Origin: Bacillota bacterium | Lineage (GTDB): Bacteria; Bacillota_I; Bacilli_A; RF39; UBA660 | Assembly: GCA_015059375.1 (NCBI GenBank) | Contig: SVAN01000001.1 | Coordinates: forward strand, 84,179-137,244 | Direction: 5' to 3' | DNA: 53,066 bases | Shown: in pieces, positions 1-9,362 of the stretch | Layout: each line of letters opens with the position of its first letter | Position numbering within the stretch: the first letter of the stretch is position 1 | Translations under genes and position numbers: made by a program | Notes under the pieces: model-generated | Told to the model about the DNA's origin: nothing | Database searches by the model: none | The model's input: only the letters and a program-made list of their open reading frames with translations

Positions 1-598
1 AGAAAATGACTGGGTGAATTCTACGTTAAATGCGTATTTAAACGGAGAGTACTTAAGCTCGCTATCAACAACAGCGCAAGGAATGATAGCAACATATAAT
101 AGTGAATATTCCCTATGGCATTTAAGGGGAATTGAAAAGGAAACTTCTTATACTTTATATGCATCGGGATGGTATGAAATAGAAAGAAATACGGGTACTT
201 CGGGATACCGAGGAGGAGTGGCAGGAGCCGCAGATGCAGCAAAAGAAGCGGCAATAGGACTAATGTATCCAAGTGATTATGGATATGCAGCCTATGGAAC
301 TGCATGTAATAATGAAAGTACAGAAACCTTATTTAATTATGAAGGCTCATGTGAAGCGGTGGATTGGTTATTATACGACGGCTGGGAATGGTTAATATCT
401 CCGCTTGCTGATTATTCTGACAGTGCGTTCTCCGTGTATGGCTTCGACGGTGGATATGTCTCCGACGCCGGCTACTCCGTCGGAGACATCTATCTTTCGG
501 TGCGTCCTACTTTATATTTGTCAAGTGAAGTTGAAATAGTAGGAGGTAATGGCTCCGAAGAAACCCCATACATATTAATCAATGGTAGTGAAATTTAG
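1..598 (+). CDS. Modular surface protein, 3' part (5' end outside window); C-terminal module with putative hypervariable region
   Basis: ORF open from the window edge; nearly identical at nucleotide level to 14548-14625 over its first ~80 nt; shares MYPSDYGYAAYGTACNNESTETL, WLISP and VRPTLYL motifs with the 13601-16027 protein. Confidence 0.8.
   Translation, partial: ENDWVNSTLNAYLNGEYLSSLSTTAQGMIATYNSEYSLWHLRGIEKETSYTLYASGWYEIERNTGTSGYRGGVAGAADAAKEAAIGLMYPSDYGYAAYGTACNNESTETLFNYEGSCEAVDWLLYDGWEWLISPLADYSDSAFSVYGFDGGYVSDAGYSVGDIYLSVRPTLYLSSEVEIVGGNGSEETPYILINGSEI
404..502 (+). other. Putative DGR-like variable region VR1 (33 codons between WLISP and RPTLYL)
   Basis: 27/33 codons end in C or T and 16 end in C, unlike the flanks; aligns with VR2 and VR3, with differences mostly in codon positions 1 and 2. 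Confidence 0.6.
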
Positions 599-609
599 TT
601 AATACATAT

Positions 610-1038
610 TTGAATGGTGAAAAAATTAATCCGGAAACACCGTCTGTAACATGGAAAAATCAATTCCGTGTTTCCGAAGATTATGATAGCGTTACATATA
701 TAGATATGTATCCTGCATATGGTGCGGGATTATTTGGTGACTACATTGATAGTGATAAAGTTTCAGATTTAGAAATAGGTTCTGATTTTTGTGAAAAACA
801 TTCGGAATATTGTGTGTATAATCAACAAGTGTCAAATATAAAAGCTTATGGATATGGAATGCAAGTGATAGAGCAAGCTACTAATAATCACACTTTTTCA
901 GAGAATGGATCTGTCACCGCTGCTGTAGCAAACATGTATGCAGGCTCAGGCATTTTTGCTTTTAGATTTGAAAAAGAAGGATACAAACCAAGTGGATGGT
1001 ATTATGGCACGTATTTTGCTATAAATACTGATGTTTAA
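610..1038 (+). CDS. Hypothetical protein or displaced fragment of a surface protein
   Basis: 142 aa ORF with TTG start in a different frame from the preceding gene, no clear RBS, followed by a terminator. Confidence 0.4.
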   Translation: MNGEKINPETPSVTWKNQFRVSEDYDSVTYIDMYPAYGAGLFGDYIDSDKVSDLEIGSDFCEKHSEYCVYNQQVSNIKAYGYGMQVIEQATNNHTFSENGSVTAAVANMYAGSGIFAFRFEKEGYKPSGWYYGTYFAINTDV

Positions 1039-1055
1039 TGCTAATCTATTAAAAA

Positions 1056-1086
1056 TTAACCCCTTTTATTGAAAGGGGTTTTTTAG
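1056..1086 (+). terminator. Rho-independent terminator
   Basis: AACCCCTTTTATTGAAAGGGGTTTTTT stem-loop plus T tract. Confidence 0.85.
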
Positions 1087-1114
1087 TATAATAAAATAAT
1101 AGGAAGGTATAAAT

Positions 1115-1534
1115 ATGAAGTTTAAAAATTATATTGATAATAATTATTTTGTAATTGCAAATTGTTATTTTATTTTGGGGATTGTTTTATCACTACTTGT
1201 TATTTTATTAAATGTTAATGAAATTTATTTAGCTCTTGGTTTTATTATGCTAGTCATTATAATTATGTTAATGCTTCATTTTTATGGTCGAAGTTATCGC
1301 TTTATTCGAAGCTCATTAGTTATTCGAATCGGATTTTTTAAAAAGAAAATTGCTTTAAAAGATATTAAGAAAAGTTATATAACAGAAAATAATCGGATAA
1401 GTTATGCGACTAGTAAAAAAAGAATTGGTATCCTTTTAAAAAATAGTAAACAGGAAATATTTATTAGTCCAGAAAAAATGGATGAAGTATTAATCAAATT
1501 AATCAATAGTACGGGGGGAAAAAAGAAATGCTAG
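1115..1534 (+). CDS. Hypothetical membrane protein with two N-terminal TM helices
   Basis: ORF with hydrophobic N-terminus; AGGAAGG RBS; overlaps the rmuC start. Confidence 0.7.
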   Translation: MKFKNYIDNNYFVIANCYFILGIVLSLLVILLNVNEIYLALGFIMLVIIIMLMLHFYGRSYRFIRSSLVIRIGFFKKKIALKDIKKSYITENNRISYATSKKRIGILLKNSKQEIFISPEKMDEVLIKLINSTGGKKKC

Positions 1535-2598
1535 AATATATAATTATTGGATTATTAATAGTTTGCATTATATTAATAATTATTTTATTAACTAGAAAAA
1601 GTAATCATTATGAAATAATTGAAAAACTAGGAAAGTTTGAAACTGATATTACCAAGGAAATAGGTGAATTTAAATTTAACTTTTCAAGAGATTTAACCGG
1701 AGATTTTGAAAAATTAAATATGAATATCGAAAGAAAACTTTCTTATATTAATGACACAGTTAATGAACGGCTTGATAAAAACTTCGAAAAAAGCAATAAA
1801 ACATTTATGAATGTTTTAGAAAGACTTTCAAAGATTGATGAAGCGCAAAAGAAAATTGATGATTTATCTGGAGATATTATTTCTTTGCAAAGTGTTTTAA
1901 CTGATAAAAAGACTCGTGGTACTTTTGGTGAAGTAAATTTAGAATATATTTTAAATAACGCTTTTGGGTCTAGTAGCAATGGTATATATCAAACTCAATA
2001 TAAATTTGATAATGGGTATATTGTTGATGCGCTTTTATTTGCTCCATCTCCGCTCGGAACTATTTCAATTGATAGTAAGTTTCCTTTAGAGAATTATCAG
2101 AAAATGACGGATAGAACTAAAAGTAAAGAAGAAAGAATGATGGCAGAAAAGTTATTTGTAAATGATGTTAAAAAACATATCAATGATATTAAAGAAAAGT
2201 ATATTGTTCCTGGGGTTACCTCAGATGAGGCAATTATGTTTTTACCTGCCGAAGCAATATTTGCCGAAATTAATGCTTATCATCCAGAGCTTATTACATA
2301 TGCTTATAATAATAATGTATGGATTACGGGACCGACAACATTAATTTCTACATTGTCAACAATATCAATGATTATTAAAAATATTGAAAGAGATAAATAC
2401 GCTAAAGTAATTCATGAAGAATTAAATAAATTAAGTGTTGAATTTACAAGGTATAAAGATCGTTGGGATAAACTTTCTAAAAATATTAAAGCAGTTAATA
2501 ACTCGGTTGATGAAATTACCACTACAACAGAAAAAATTTCAAAACGATTTGATTCAATAAATCGAGTGGACCTAAAGGAGATTGAAACGAAAGAATGA
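1528..2598 (+). CDS. rmuC: DNA recombination protein RmuC
   Basis: N-terminal TM, coiled coil, then RmuC core (TRGTFGEVNLEYIL, IDSKFPLENY, MFLPAEAIFAEI, WITGPTTLISTL). Confidence 0.9.
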   Translation: MLEYIIIGLLIVCIILIIILLTRKSNHYEIIEKLGKFETDITKEIGEFKFNFSRDLTGDFEKLNMNIERKLSYINDTVNERLDKNFEKSNKTFMNVLERLSKIDEAQKKIDDLSGDIISLQSVLTDKKTRGTFGEVNLEYILNNAFGSSSNGIYQTQYKFDNGYIVDALLFAPSPLGTISIDSKFPLENYQKMTDRTKSKEERMMAEKLFVNDVKKHINDIKEKYIVPGVTSDEAIMFLPAEAIFAEINAYHPELITYAYNNNVWITGPTTLISTLSTISMIIKNIERDKYAKVIHEELNKLSVEFTRYKDRWDKLSKNIKAVNNSVDEITTTTEKISKRFDSINRVDLKEIETKE

Positions 2599-3431
2599 AA
2601 AAAGATGGATTTTTAATAACCTTTTTAAGAGGCTTTATTATTGGACTAGGAATTATTTTCCCAATTAGCGCTAGTGTTTTAGCGATTGTTATGGGAATTT
2701 ATAAGAAAATCCTCAATGTCGTCAATAATATTTTTAAATGTTTTAAAAAAGAATGGAAATTTATTTTAGCTTTGGGATTAGGTGTAGTAATTTCTTGTTT
2801 AGTAAGTTGTTTATTACTAAATTTTACGCTTAAAAAATTCCCGATAGCAACCCTTTTATTCTTTGTGGGTTTAATTATTGGCGGAATGCCAATGCTGTTT
2901 AAAAAGACTAATCGGGATTTTAGAGTAAGTAATATTTTGTTTACTTTAGTGGGAATTGGAATTTTAACTGGTTTATCATTTATAAGCAGTGGTAATGATG
3001 CCGTTATTAAAACAAGTGCAATAGGACTTTTGACATTATTTGGTGTTGGCGTTGTTGGCGCCGGCAGTATGATAGTTCCGGGGGTAAGCGGCTCTGTTAT
3101 GCTGGTTATTTTAGGATATTATGAACCACTTTTAGAGGTGATATCATCCCTTGTCAAGTTTGAAGATTTAATAACTAATATTTTGATTGTTGGTGTATTT
3201 GGAGCGGGAATGATAGTAGGCGTTTTATTGTTTTCTAAAATAATGGAATATTTTTTAGATCGTTTTGAAACTAAAACTTATTTTGCAATTATTGGTTTTG
3301 TAAGTGCTTCAATTATTAATGTTGGATTATCGCTTTTTGGGTATTCATTTAACTTAATTGAGTTTTTAGTTGGATTGTTATTATTCGTTGGTGGTTTTGT
3401 TATTTCATTTAAATATTTAAAAGAGGAGTAA
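2595..3431 (+). CDS. DUF368 domain-containing membrane protein
   Basis: Polytopic; GAGSMIVPGVSGSVMLVILGYYEPLL motif typical of DUF368. Confidence 0.85.
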   Translation: MKKDGFLITFLRGFIIGLGIIFPISASVLAIVMGIYKKILNVVNNIFKCFKKEWKFILALGLGVVISCLVSCLLLNFTLKKFPIATLLFFVGLIIGGMPMLFKKTNRDFRVSNILFTLVGIGILTGLSFISSGNDAVIKTSAIGLLTLFGVGVVGAGSMIVPGVSGSVMLVILGYYEPLLEVISSLVKFEDLITNILIVGVFGAGMIVGVLLFSKIMEYFLDRFETKTYFAIIGFVSASIINVGLSLFGYSFNLIEFLVGLLLFVGGFVISFKYLKEE

Positions 3432-3432
3432 T

Positions 3433-4050
3433 ATGGAAATTTATTTAATTTGTAACAATTTATTTGAAAATAATTTAACTTATGCTGATAAGCATGATAT
3501 TGAAAAAAAGAAAATGACTAGGCCACTTTCTGTGGAAGGCGAAGCCCTAGCAAAGGAACTTTCCTTAAATGACGAATTTTCAGATGTCAATTTGATTTAC
3601 TCATCAATGTTTTCTTCGTCATTAGCAACGGCTAAATATTTAGCGGAAAGAATTAATAAAAATATTTTGGTTGATGAAGATTTGAATGATTGTAAAGTAG
3701 GTGATTTACGTAATAAAAGTTTAAAAATGGTTAAGTTTATGCAAAATCATGACTTTAATATTAAACTTAATAATGGTGAATCACTCGAAGAAGTAGGAAG
3801 CAGAATCGAAAAAGTAATAAATAAGATCATTTATATAACGGGAACGAGAAAAGTAGCAGTTTTTACTCATAAAAGAACAATGCTTGGTTATCTAATTAAA
3901 CACGGAAATCCTGGGTATAATCTTGATGATAATTTAGTAGTCGAATTTGGTGAAAAGGTTGTATATAACGAATTAGAAAAAGATTGTGATATTGTAAAAG
4001 TAACTTTTAAGGATCGCAAAATCGTAGATATGGAAGTAATTGATTTATAG
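3433..4050 (+). CDS. Histidine phosphatase (phosphoglycerate mutase-like) family protein
   Basis: LIYSSMFSSSLATAKYLAERI and VAVFTHKRTMLGYLI match the histidine phosphatase layout; the N-terminal RHG motif is degenerate. Confidence 0.6.
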   Translation: MEIYLICNNLFENNLTYADKHDIEKKKMTRPLSVEGEALAKELSLNDEFSDVNLIYSSMFSSSLATAKYLAERINKNILVDEDLNDCKVGDLRNKSLKMVKFMQNHDFNIKLNNGESLEEVGSRIEKVINKIIYITGTRKVAVFTHKRTMLGYLIKHGNPGYNLDDNLVVEFGEKVVYNELEKDCDIVKVTFKDRKIVDMEVIDL

Positions 4051-4062
4051 AAAGGATTTAAT

Positions 4063-4167
4063 ATGAATAAAACAGATAAAAAGAATATAGTTTTAAGTAT
4101 TGTGTTTTCAGGGTCAATGGTTTTATTTGGAATTGCTTTAGCTAAAGTTTTAACACAAATAGTATAG
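4063..4167 (+). CDS. Small single-TM protein (34 aa)
   Basis: ATG after AAAGGATTT RBS; MNKTDKKNIVLSIVFSGSMVLFGIALAKVLTQIV; ends just before the next gene. Confidence 0.5.
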   Translation: MNKTDKKNIVLSIVFSGSMVLFGIALAKVLTQIV

Positions 4168-4168
4168 T

Positions 4169-5176
4169 ATGAAAAAAATAGATTTTCGTTTAGACAATTT
4201 ACGTGTACTATCAATGTTTTTAGTAATTGTTATTCATTTAGCTAATTATTATTGTCGTGCTTATAGTGATATAAGTACTTTTTCTTATGTGGGGGCACTT
4301 AGTTTTAATGCTTTAGCGCGAATAAGCGTTCCTATTTTCTTTATGATTAGTGGTGCCCTTTTATTAAGTAAAGAATATGATGAACATAAAAATAAAGAAC
4401 GAATTAAAAGGATAATTATTACACTTACTATATTTACTATTTTTTATTTACTTTGGGATAAGTTTTATATGCATAAAGATTTTGGAAATTTAATAAGTTT
4501 ATTAACTAGTCCTAAAAGAAGTATGTTGTGGTTTTTATATGCCATCATTGCTCTTTATATAGCTCTTCCTTATACTAAAATTCTGGTTGATGGGATGAGT
4601 GAAACTTTAGAGAAAAGATTTGTCGTTCTATGGATTATTTTAAATGGGGGATTTTATTTACTTGATATCTGCATAAATATTGATTTAAAATATTTGGTTC
4701 CTTTTATAAGTGGAACTTACTATTTAGGATATTTTGTAGTAGGCTATTTAATTTATAAGTATAAAGATAAAATTGATTATAAAAAATATAACTATCTTTG
4801 GATTAGTATTTTTACTATTGCTAGTTTAATAACAATTATTTTAAGCTTTTATGCTTCTGTGAATAAAAATAGATATATTGATAGTTTTTTAGCATATCGA
4901 AGTTTACTAATAATCCTATCTTCACTTTCGGCTTTTATATTCATTTACTTTAATACTTCCGAAAAAGAATGTAAGTTTATATCAAAGATTTCGCCGTATT
5001 CTTTTGGAGTATATTTAGTCCATGGTTTTTTACTTAATCTTCTGATGGAATATTTTCCTTATCAAAGGATAAATTCATTTATTGGTGTACCGATTGGTTT
5101 AATTATTTTAGGAATTACTAGTTTATTTTTAGTTTTTATCTTAAAAAAAATTCCGGCATTAAAAAAATATATATAA
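4169..5176 (+). CDS. Acyltransferase family (acyltransferase_3) integral membrane protein
   Basis: RLDNLRVLSMFLVIVIHLANY start, about ten TM segments, FGVYLVHGFLLNLL near the C-terminus. Confidence 0.85.
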   Translation: MKKIDFRLDNLRVLSMFLVIVIHLANYYCRAYSDISTFSYVGALSFNALARISVPIFFMISGALLLSKEYDEHKNKERIKRIIITLTIFTIFYLLWDKFYMHKDFGNLISLLTSPKRSMLWFLYAIIALYIALPYTKILVDGMSETLEKRFVVLWIILNGGFYLLDICINIDLKYLVPFISGTYYLGYFVVGYLIYKYKDKIDYKKYNYLWISIFTIASLITIILSFYASVNKNRYIDSFLAYRSLLIILSSLSAFIFIYFNTSEKECKFISKISPYSFGVYLVHGFLLNLLMEYFPYQRINSFIGVPIGLIILGITSLFLVFILKKIPALKKYI

Positions 5177-5450
5177 TAAAAAAGAACTTTTGATTGTGGA
5201 TTTATTATTAGGAAATTAAATGCATAACAAAACAAATATTGTAGTAGAAACTGATTTTTATTTAAGTAAAATCGATATTTAAAAGGAATCCATAGAGTAC
5301 AAAACGTTCCCGCAACTAATTTGAATTTAAGATTATTTATACAGTTAAGAACAAGCGCTAAGCTTGAATTAAATTATTTTCATTTATATAACACATCTTT
5401 TTCTATTTTAAAAATTATAGTATAATTATTGTAAATACAAGGAGAAATTT

Positions 5451-6011
5451 ATGGAAGAAAAAATAAGTATTGGTGTAAGCGCTAGACATGTGCATTTAAC
5501 CAAAGAAGTATATGATATGCTTTTTGATGAAGAACTAACAAAAGAAAAAGATTTAAAACAAACTGGTGAATTTGCCTCCTTTCAAAAACTGACTCTAGTA
5601 AATGGTGATAAAGAAATTACAGGAGTTAGAGTTTTAGGGCCTTTTAGAAAATATAATCAGGTTGAAATATCTCGTAAAGATGCAATGACATTAAAAATAA
5701 ATCCGCCGGTGAGAGCAAGTGGTGATTTAACTGGCGCTGCTCCAATAACATTAAAGACAGATAAAGGAGAGGTTACTTTGGATGCTTGTATTTTAGCTCA
5801 AAGACATGTCCATATGTCCCCAGAAAAAGCCGAGAGCTTAGGCGTAAAAGATAAACAAAAAATTGGTATTAGAATTGGTGGAGAACGTTCGGGCATAATC
5901 GATGCTTTTGTTAAAATTTCGGATAATGCTTATTTCGAAGCTCACGTTGATACCGATGATTCGAATGCATTTTTGCTTGGCAACGATAATGAAGGAACTT
6001 TAATAGTATGA
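5451..6011 (+). CDS. pduL: Phosphate propanoyltransferase / PduL-type phosphotransacylase
   Basis: IGVSARHVHLTKEVYDMLF, GPFRKYNQVEISRKDA, LAQRHVHMSPEKA. Confidence 0.92.
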   Translation: MEEKISIGVSARHVHLTKEVYDMLFDEELTKEKDLKQTGEFASFQKLTLVNGDKEITGVRVLGPFRKYNQVEISRKDAMTLKINPPVRASGDLTGAAPITLKTDKGEVTLDACILAQRHVHMSPEKAESLGVKDKQKIGIRIGGERSGIIDAFVKISDNAYFEAHVDTDDSNAFLLGNDNEGTLIV

Positions 6012-7000
6012 GTTTTTTTATCGGGAATGTAGAAATTCCAGGTAAAATTATTGTAGCTCCGATGGCGGGAATTTCTAATAAAACTTTTCGCATGATTTGT
6101 AAAGAATTCGGAGCTTCTTTAGTCGTGGGAGAAATGGTTTCAGATAAGGCAATTATGTTTGGAAATGAAAAAACATTGGAGCTTTTAGAAATGGATGAAA
6201 AAGAAAGACCAATTTCTCAGCAGATATTTGGAAGTGACTTAGATAGTTTTGTTGAAGCTGCCAAAAGAGTTTATGACATAATGCATCCTGACATTATTGA
6301 TATTAATATGGGATGTCCAGTTCCGAAGGTGGCTATTAAAAATCAGGCTGGTAGTGCGCTTTTAAAAAATCCTGATAAAATATATGAAATTGTCAGTAAT
6401 GTTGTAAAAGCTATTCCTGTGCCCGTAACAGTTAAGATTCGAGCCGGTTGGGATGAAAAAAGCATTAACTGCGAAGAGGTTGCTAAAATTTGTGAAAAAG
6501 CTGGAGCTAGTGCCATAACACTGCATGCTAGAACTAGGGCCCAAGGTTATTCAGGAAAAGCGGATTGGGCTTTAATAAAGAAAGTTGTTCAAGCTGTAAA
6601 GATTCCAGTGATTGGTAATGGGGATGTAATATCTTGTTATGATGCAAAAAAAATGCTTGATGAAACTGGTTGCGCAGCTGTAATGATTGGCCGTGGCCTT
6701 TTGGGAAATCCTTGGCTTGTGAAAGAGTGTGTCGAGTATTTAGAAAATGGTAAAGCACCTTGTAAGATTAGTTTTCAAGAAAAAATAGAGATGATGAAAA
6801 GACATTTACTTGATTTAGTTGAAGAAAAAGGTGAGCAGTCAGCGGTTTTGGAGATTAGAACTCACTTTTTATATTATTTAAAAGGAATGCCTGGTAACGC
6901 AGAAATAAAAAATGTAATTTGCAAAGCCAAAACTAAGGAAGAAATTATAAATATTTTAGATAAATATTGGGAAGTAATTAAAGATGAAAATACTATGTAA
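6008..7000 (+). CDS. dusB: tRNA-dihydrouridine synthase (DusB-like)
   Basis: APMAGISNKTFR, DINMGCPVPKV, GSALLKNPDKI, ITLHARTRAQGYSGKADW, IGRGLLGNPWL. Confidence 0.92.
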   Translation: MSFFIGNVEIPGKIIVAPMAGISNKTFRMICKEFGASLVVGEMVSDKAIMFGNEKTLELLEMDEKERPISQQIFGSDLDSFVEAAKRVYDIMHPDIIDINMGCPVPKVAIKNQAGSALLKNPDKIYEIVSNVVKAIPVPVTVKIRAGWDEKSINCEEVAKICEKAGASAITLHARTRAQGYSGKADWALIKKVVQAVKIPVIGNGDVISCYDAKKMLDETGCAAVMIGRGLLGNPWLVKECVEYLENGKAPCKISFQEKIEMMKRHLLDLVEEKGEQSAVLEIRTHFLYYLKGMPGNAEIKNVICKAKTKEEIINILDKYWEVIKDENTM

Positions 7001-9362
7001 ACTTAAAGATAATACAATTATTATTTGTGAAAACAATTATAAGAAAAAGCTTTTGAGAAAACTAACTGATCAAAAACTTTTTTTAAATGTTAAATTTTAT
7101 AGTAAAAAAGAATTTTTTCAAAAATACTTTTTTTCATACGATGAAAAAACAATTTATTATCTTGTTCAAAAGTATCAAATGAAAGTTGATATTGCTTATA
7201 TGCAACTAAATAATCTATATTATATTGATGAAAACCTAAACTATAAGTCTAATAAGTTAAATAAACTAGTCAATCTAAAAAAAGAGCTTATAGAAAATAA
7301 TTTGTTAACATATGATAATAACTTTCGGACAAGTCTTTCGAAAAAACACATAATTGTCTGGGGATATGAATGTTTAGAAAATCATGAAAAAGCTGTTTTT
7401 GATGCGTTGCAAGCGGAAATCTTTGAGGAAGAAGCTCACTTTTTGCCTAAAGCGGTTTATGAATTTGCCTCCATGGAAGATGAAGTAAATTATGTCGCGA
7501 GGGAAATTTGTAAATTAATTATAAAAGGAATTGATATTAACGCGATTAAAATAGCTGGCGTAAATGAAGATTATTATTATACGCTTGACCGTATTTTTAA
7601 ATTTTATAATATTCCAATTAAAATCCCGTTTCAAAATAGCCTTTATAGTAATCCTATTAGCCAAGAATTTCTGAAAAATTTAAATGGAGATTTAAGTAGT
7701 GCCTTAGAAAAAGTTAAGAAAAAAGATGCTACAATTGTTAATAAAATTATAAATATTTGTAATAAGTATGTTTTTGCAGACGATTTAAATGTTGCTAAAA
7801 AACTTATTATTAGTGATATGAAAAAATCTCAATTAAATAATTTTAATCAAAAAAATTTTATTGAAATTACAGAGTTAAATGAGGCTTATACAAATGAATA
7901 TGTTTTTTTAATGAACTTTAATACTGGTAGTATCCCTTGTTTAAAGAAAGATGAAAGTTATATTACGGATAATATTAAGGATGAAATAAATGCTAAAAGT
8001 GTAATACAAATTAATAAAGAAATTAAAGAATATACTATATCTAAGATTAAAAGCATTCAAAATTTAGTGATTACTTATAAATTAAAATCGGAAAAAAATG
8101 AATTTTATCCATCTTTTTTAATTGGAGATTTAAACTTAGAAGTCAAAAAAATAGCGATTGATTTGGAAAACAGTTATTCTATCACATTAGATAAAATTAA
8201 TTATGCTCGAAAAATTGATAACTTTCTTAAATATGGTGAGATTGATAGTGATTATTACTTATACCAAAACACTTTAAAAGATATTGGCTATAATTCATAT
8301 AACAATAAATTTAGTGGAATTGACGGTAAAATGTTAAAGTCTTATTTAAATAATCACTTAGTTTTATCATATTCTTCGCTTAATAATTATCATAAGTGTG
8401 CATTTCGTTTTTATTTAGCCCATATTTTACGATTAGATAAATACGAAGAAAATTTCGAAGCGTTTATTGGATCACTGTTTCATGCGGTTTTAGAAAAGTG
8501 CTTTATCTATAATTTAAATGTTGCCTCTGAAGTAAATAATTATATTAAAGAGCAAAATAAAGAATTGTCTTTGAAGGAAAGATTTTTTGTAAATAAAGTT
8601 ATAAATGACATTACCTACGTAATAGATGTTTTAAAAGAGCAAAATAGTCACATTGGGTTAGATGGGGCAATGTACGAAAAAAATATTGTGATAGATAAAA
8701 GTAAAGATGATTTAAAGATTGAATTTACAGGTTATGTTGATAAAATTTTATATAAAGAGATGGGAAATTCGACTTTAGTATCAATTATTGATTATAAAAC
8801 TGGATTTATAGATATAGAACTTAAATATGTTCCTTATGGTTTATCTTTACAGTTACCAATTTACTTATATTTGGTTAAAAACTCCGGTCTTTTTATTAAT
8901 CCGAAGTTTGTCGGTTTTTATTTGCAATATATTCTTGATAAAGATATTTTGCGCTTGGCAAACAAAAGCTATGACGAACAAAAGAAAGATAATTTGAAAT
9001 TAATGGGATATTCAATAAAAGATTCTGACTATTTAGAAAAATTTGATGATACATTTGCTAATAGCCAGTTGATTAAAGCCATGAAAATCAAAAATGATGG
9101 AAATTTTTCTAGTGCTGCTAAAGTTTTGGACGAAAGGCAAATGGATAAACTTATTGAATTAACAGAACAAAATATTGATAATGCAATTGATAACATTACA
9201 AAGGGAAATTTTACAATTAATCCAAAGAAAATAGGGTATTTTAATGATGTTGGTTGTCAATATTGTAAATTTAAAGATATATGTTTCCATAAGGAAGATG
9301 ACTATGAAATATATGAAGAAGTAAATGATTTAAGCTTTTTAGGAGGTGATGAAGATGCCTAA
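6984..9362 (+). CDS. addB: AddB-like helicase/exonuclease subunit B (short)
   Basis: Directly upstream of and overlapping addA; C-terminal PD-(D/E)XK region (SYSSLNNYHKCAFRFYL, FIGSLFHAVLEKCF, IIDYKTGF) and CX2CX5C cluster CQYCKFKDIC. Confidence 0.85.
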   Translation: MKILCKLKDNTIIICENNYKKKLLRKLTDQKLFLNVKFYSKKEFFQKYFFSYDEKTIYYLVQKYQMKVDIAYMQLNNLYYIDENLNYKSNKLNKLVNLKKELIENNLLTYDNNFRTSLSKKHIIVWGYECLENHEKAVFDALQAEIFEEEAHFLPKAVYEFASMEDEVNYVAREICKLIIKGIDINAIKIAGVNEDYYYTLDRIFKFYNIPIKIPFQNSLYSNPISQEFLKNLNGDLSSALEKVKKKDATIVNKIINICNKYVFADDLNVAKKLIISDMKKSQLNNFNQKNFIEITELNEAYTNEYVFLMNFNTGSIPCLKKDESYITDNIKDEINAKSVIQINKEIKEYTISKIKSIQNLVITYKLKSEKNEFYPSFLIGDLNLEVKKIAIDLENSYSITLDKINYARKIDNFLKYGEIDSDYYLYQNTLKDIGYNSYNNKFSGIDGKMLKSYLNNHLVLSYSSLNNYHKCAFRFYLAHILRLDKYEENFEAFIGSLFHAVLEKCFIYNLNVASEVNNYIKEQNKELSLKERFFVNKVINDITYVIDVLKEQNSHIGLDGAMYEKNIVIDKSKDDLKIEFTGYVDKILYKEMGNSTLVSIIDYKTGFIDIELKYVPYGLSLQLPIYLYLVKNSGLFINPKFVGFYLQYILDKDILRLANKSYDEQKKDNLKLMGYSIKDSDYLEKFDDTFANSQLIKAMKIKNDGNFSSAAKVLDERQMDKLIELTEQNIDNAIDNITKGNFTINPKKIGYFNDVGCQYCKFKDICFHKEDDYEIYEEVNDLSFLGGDEDA

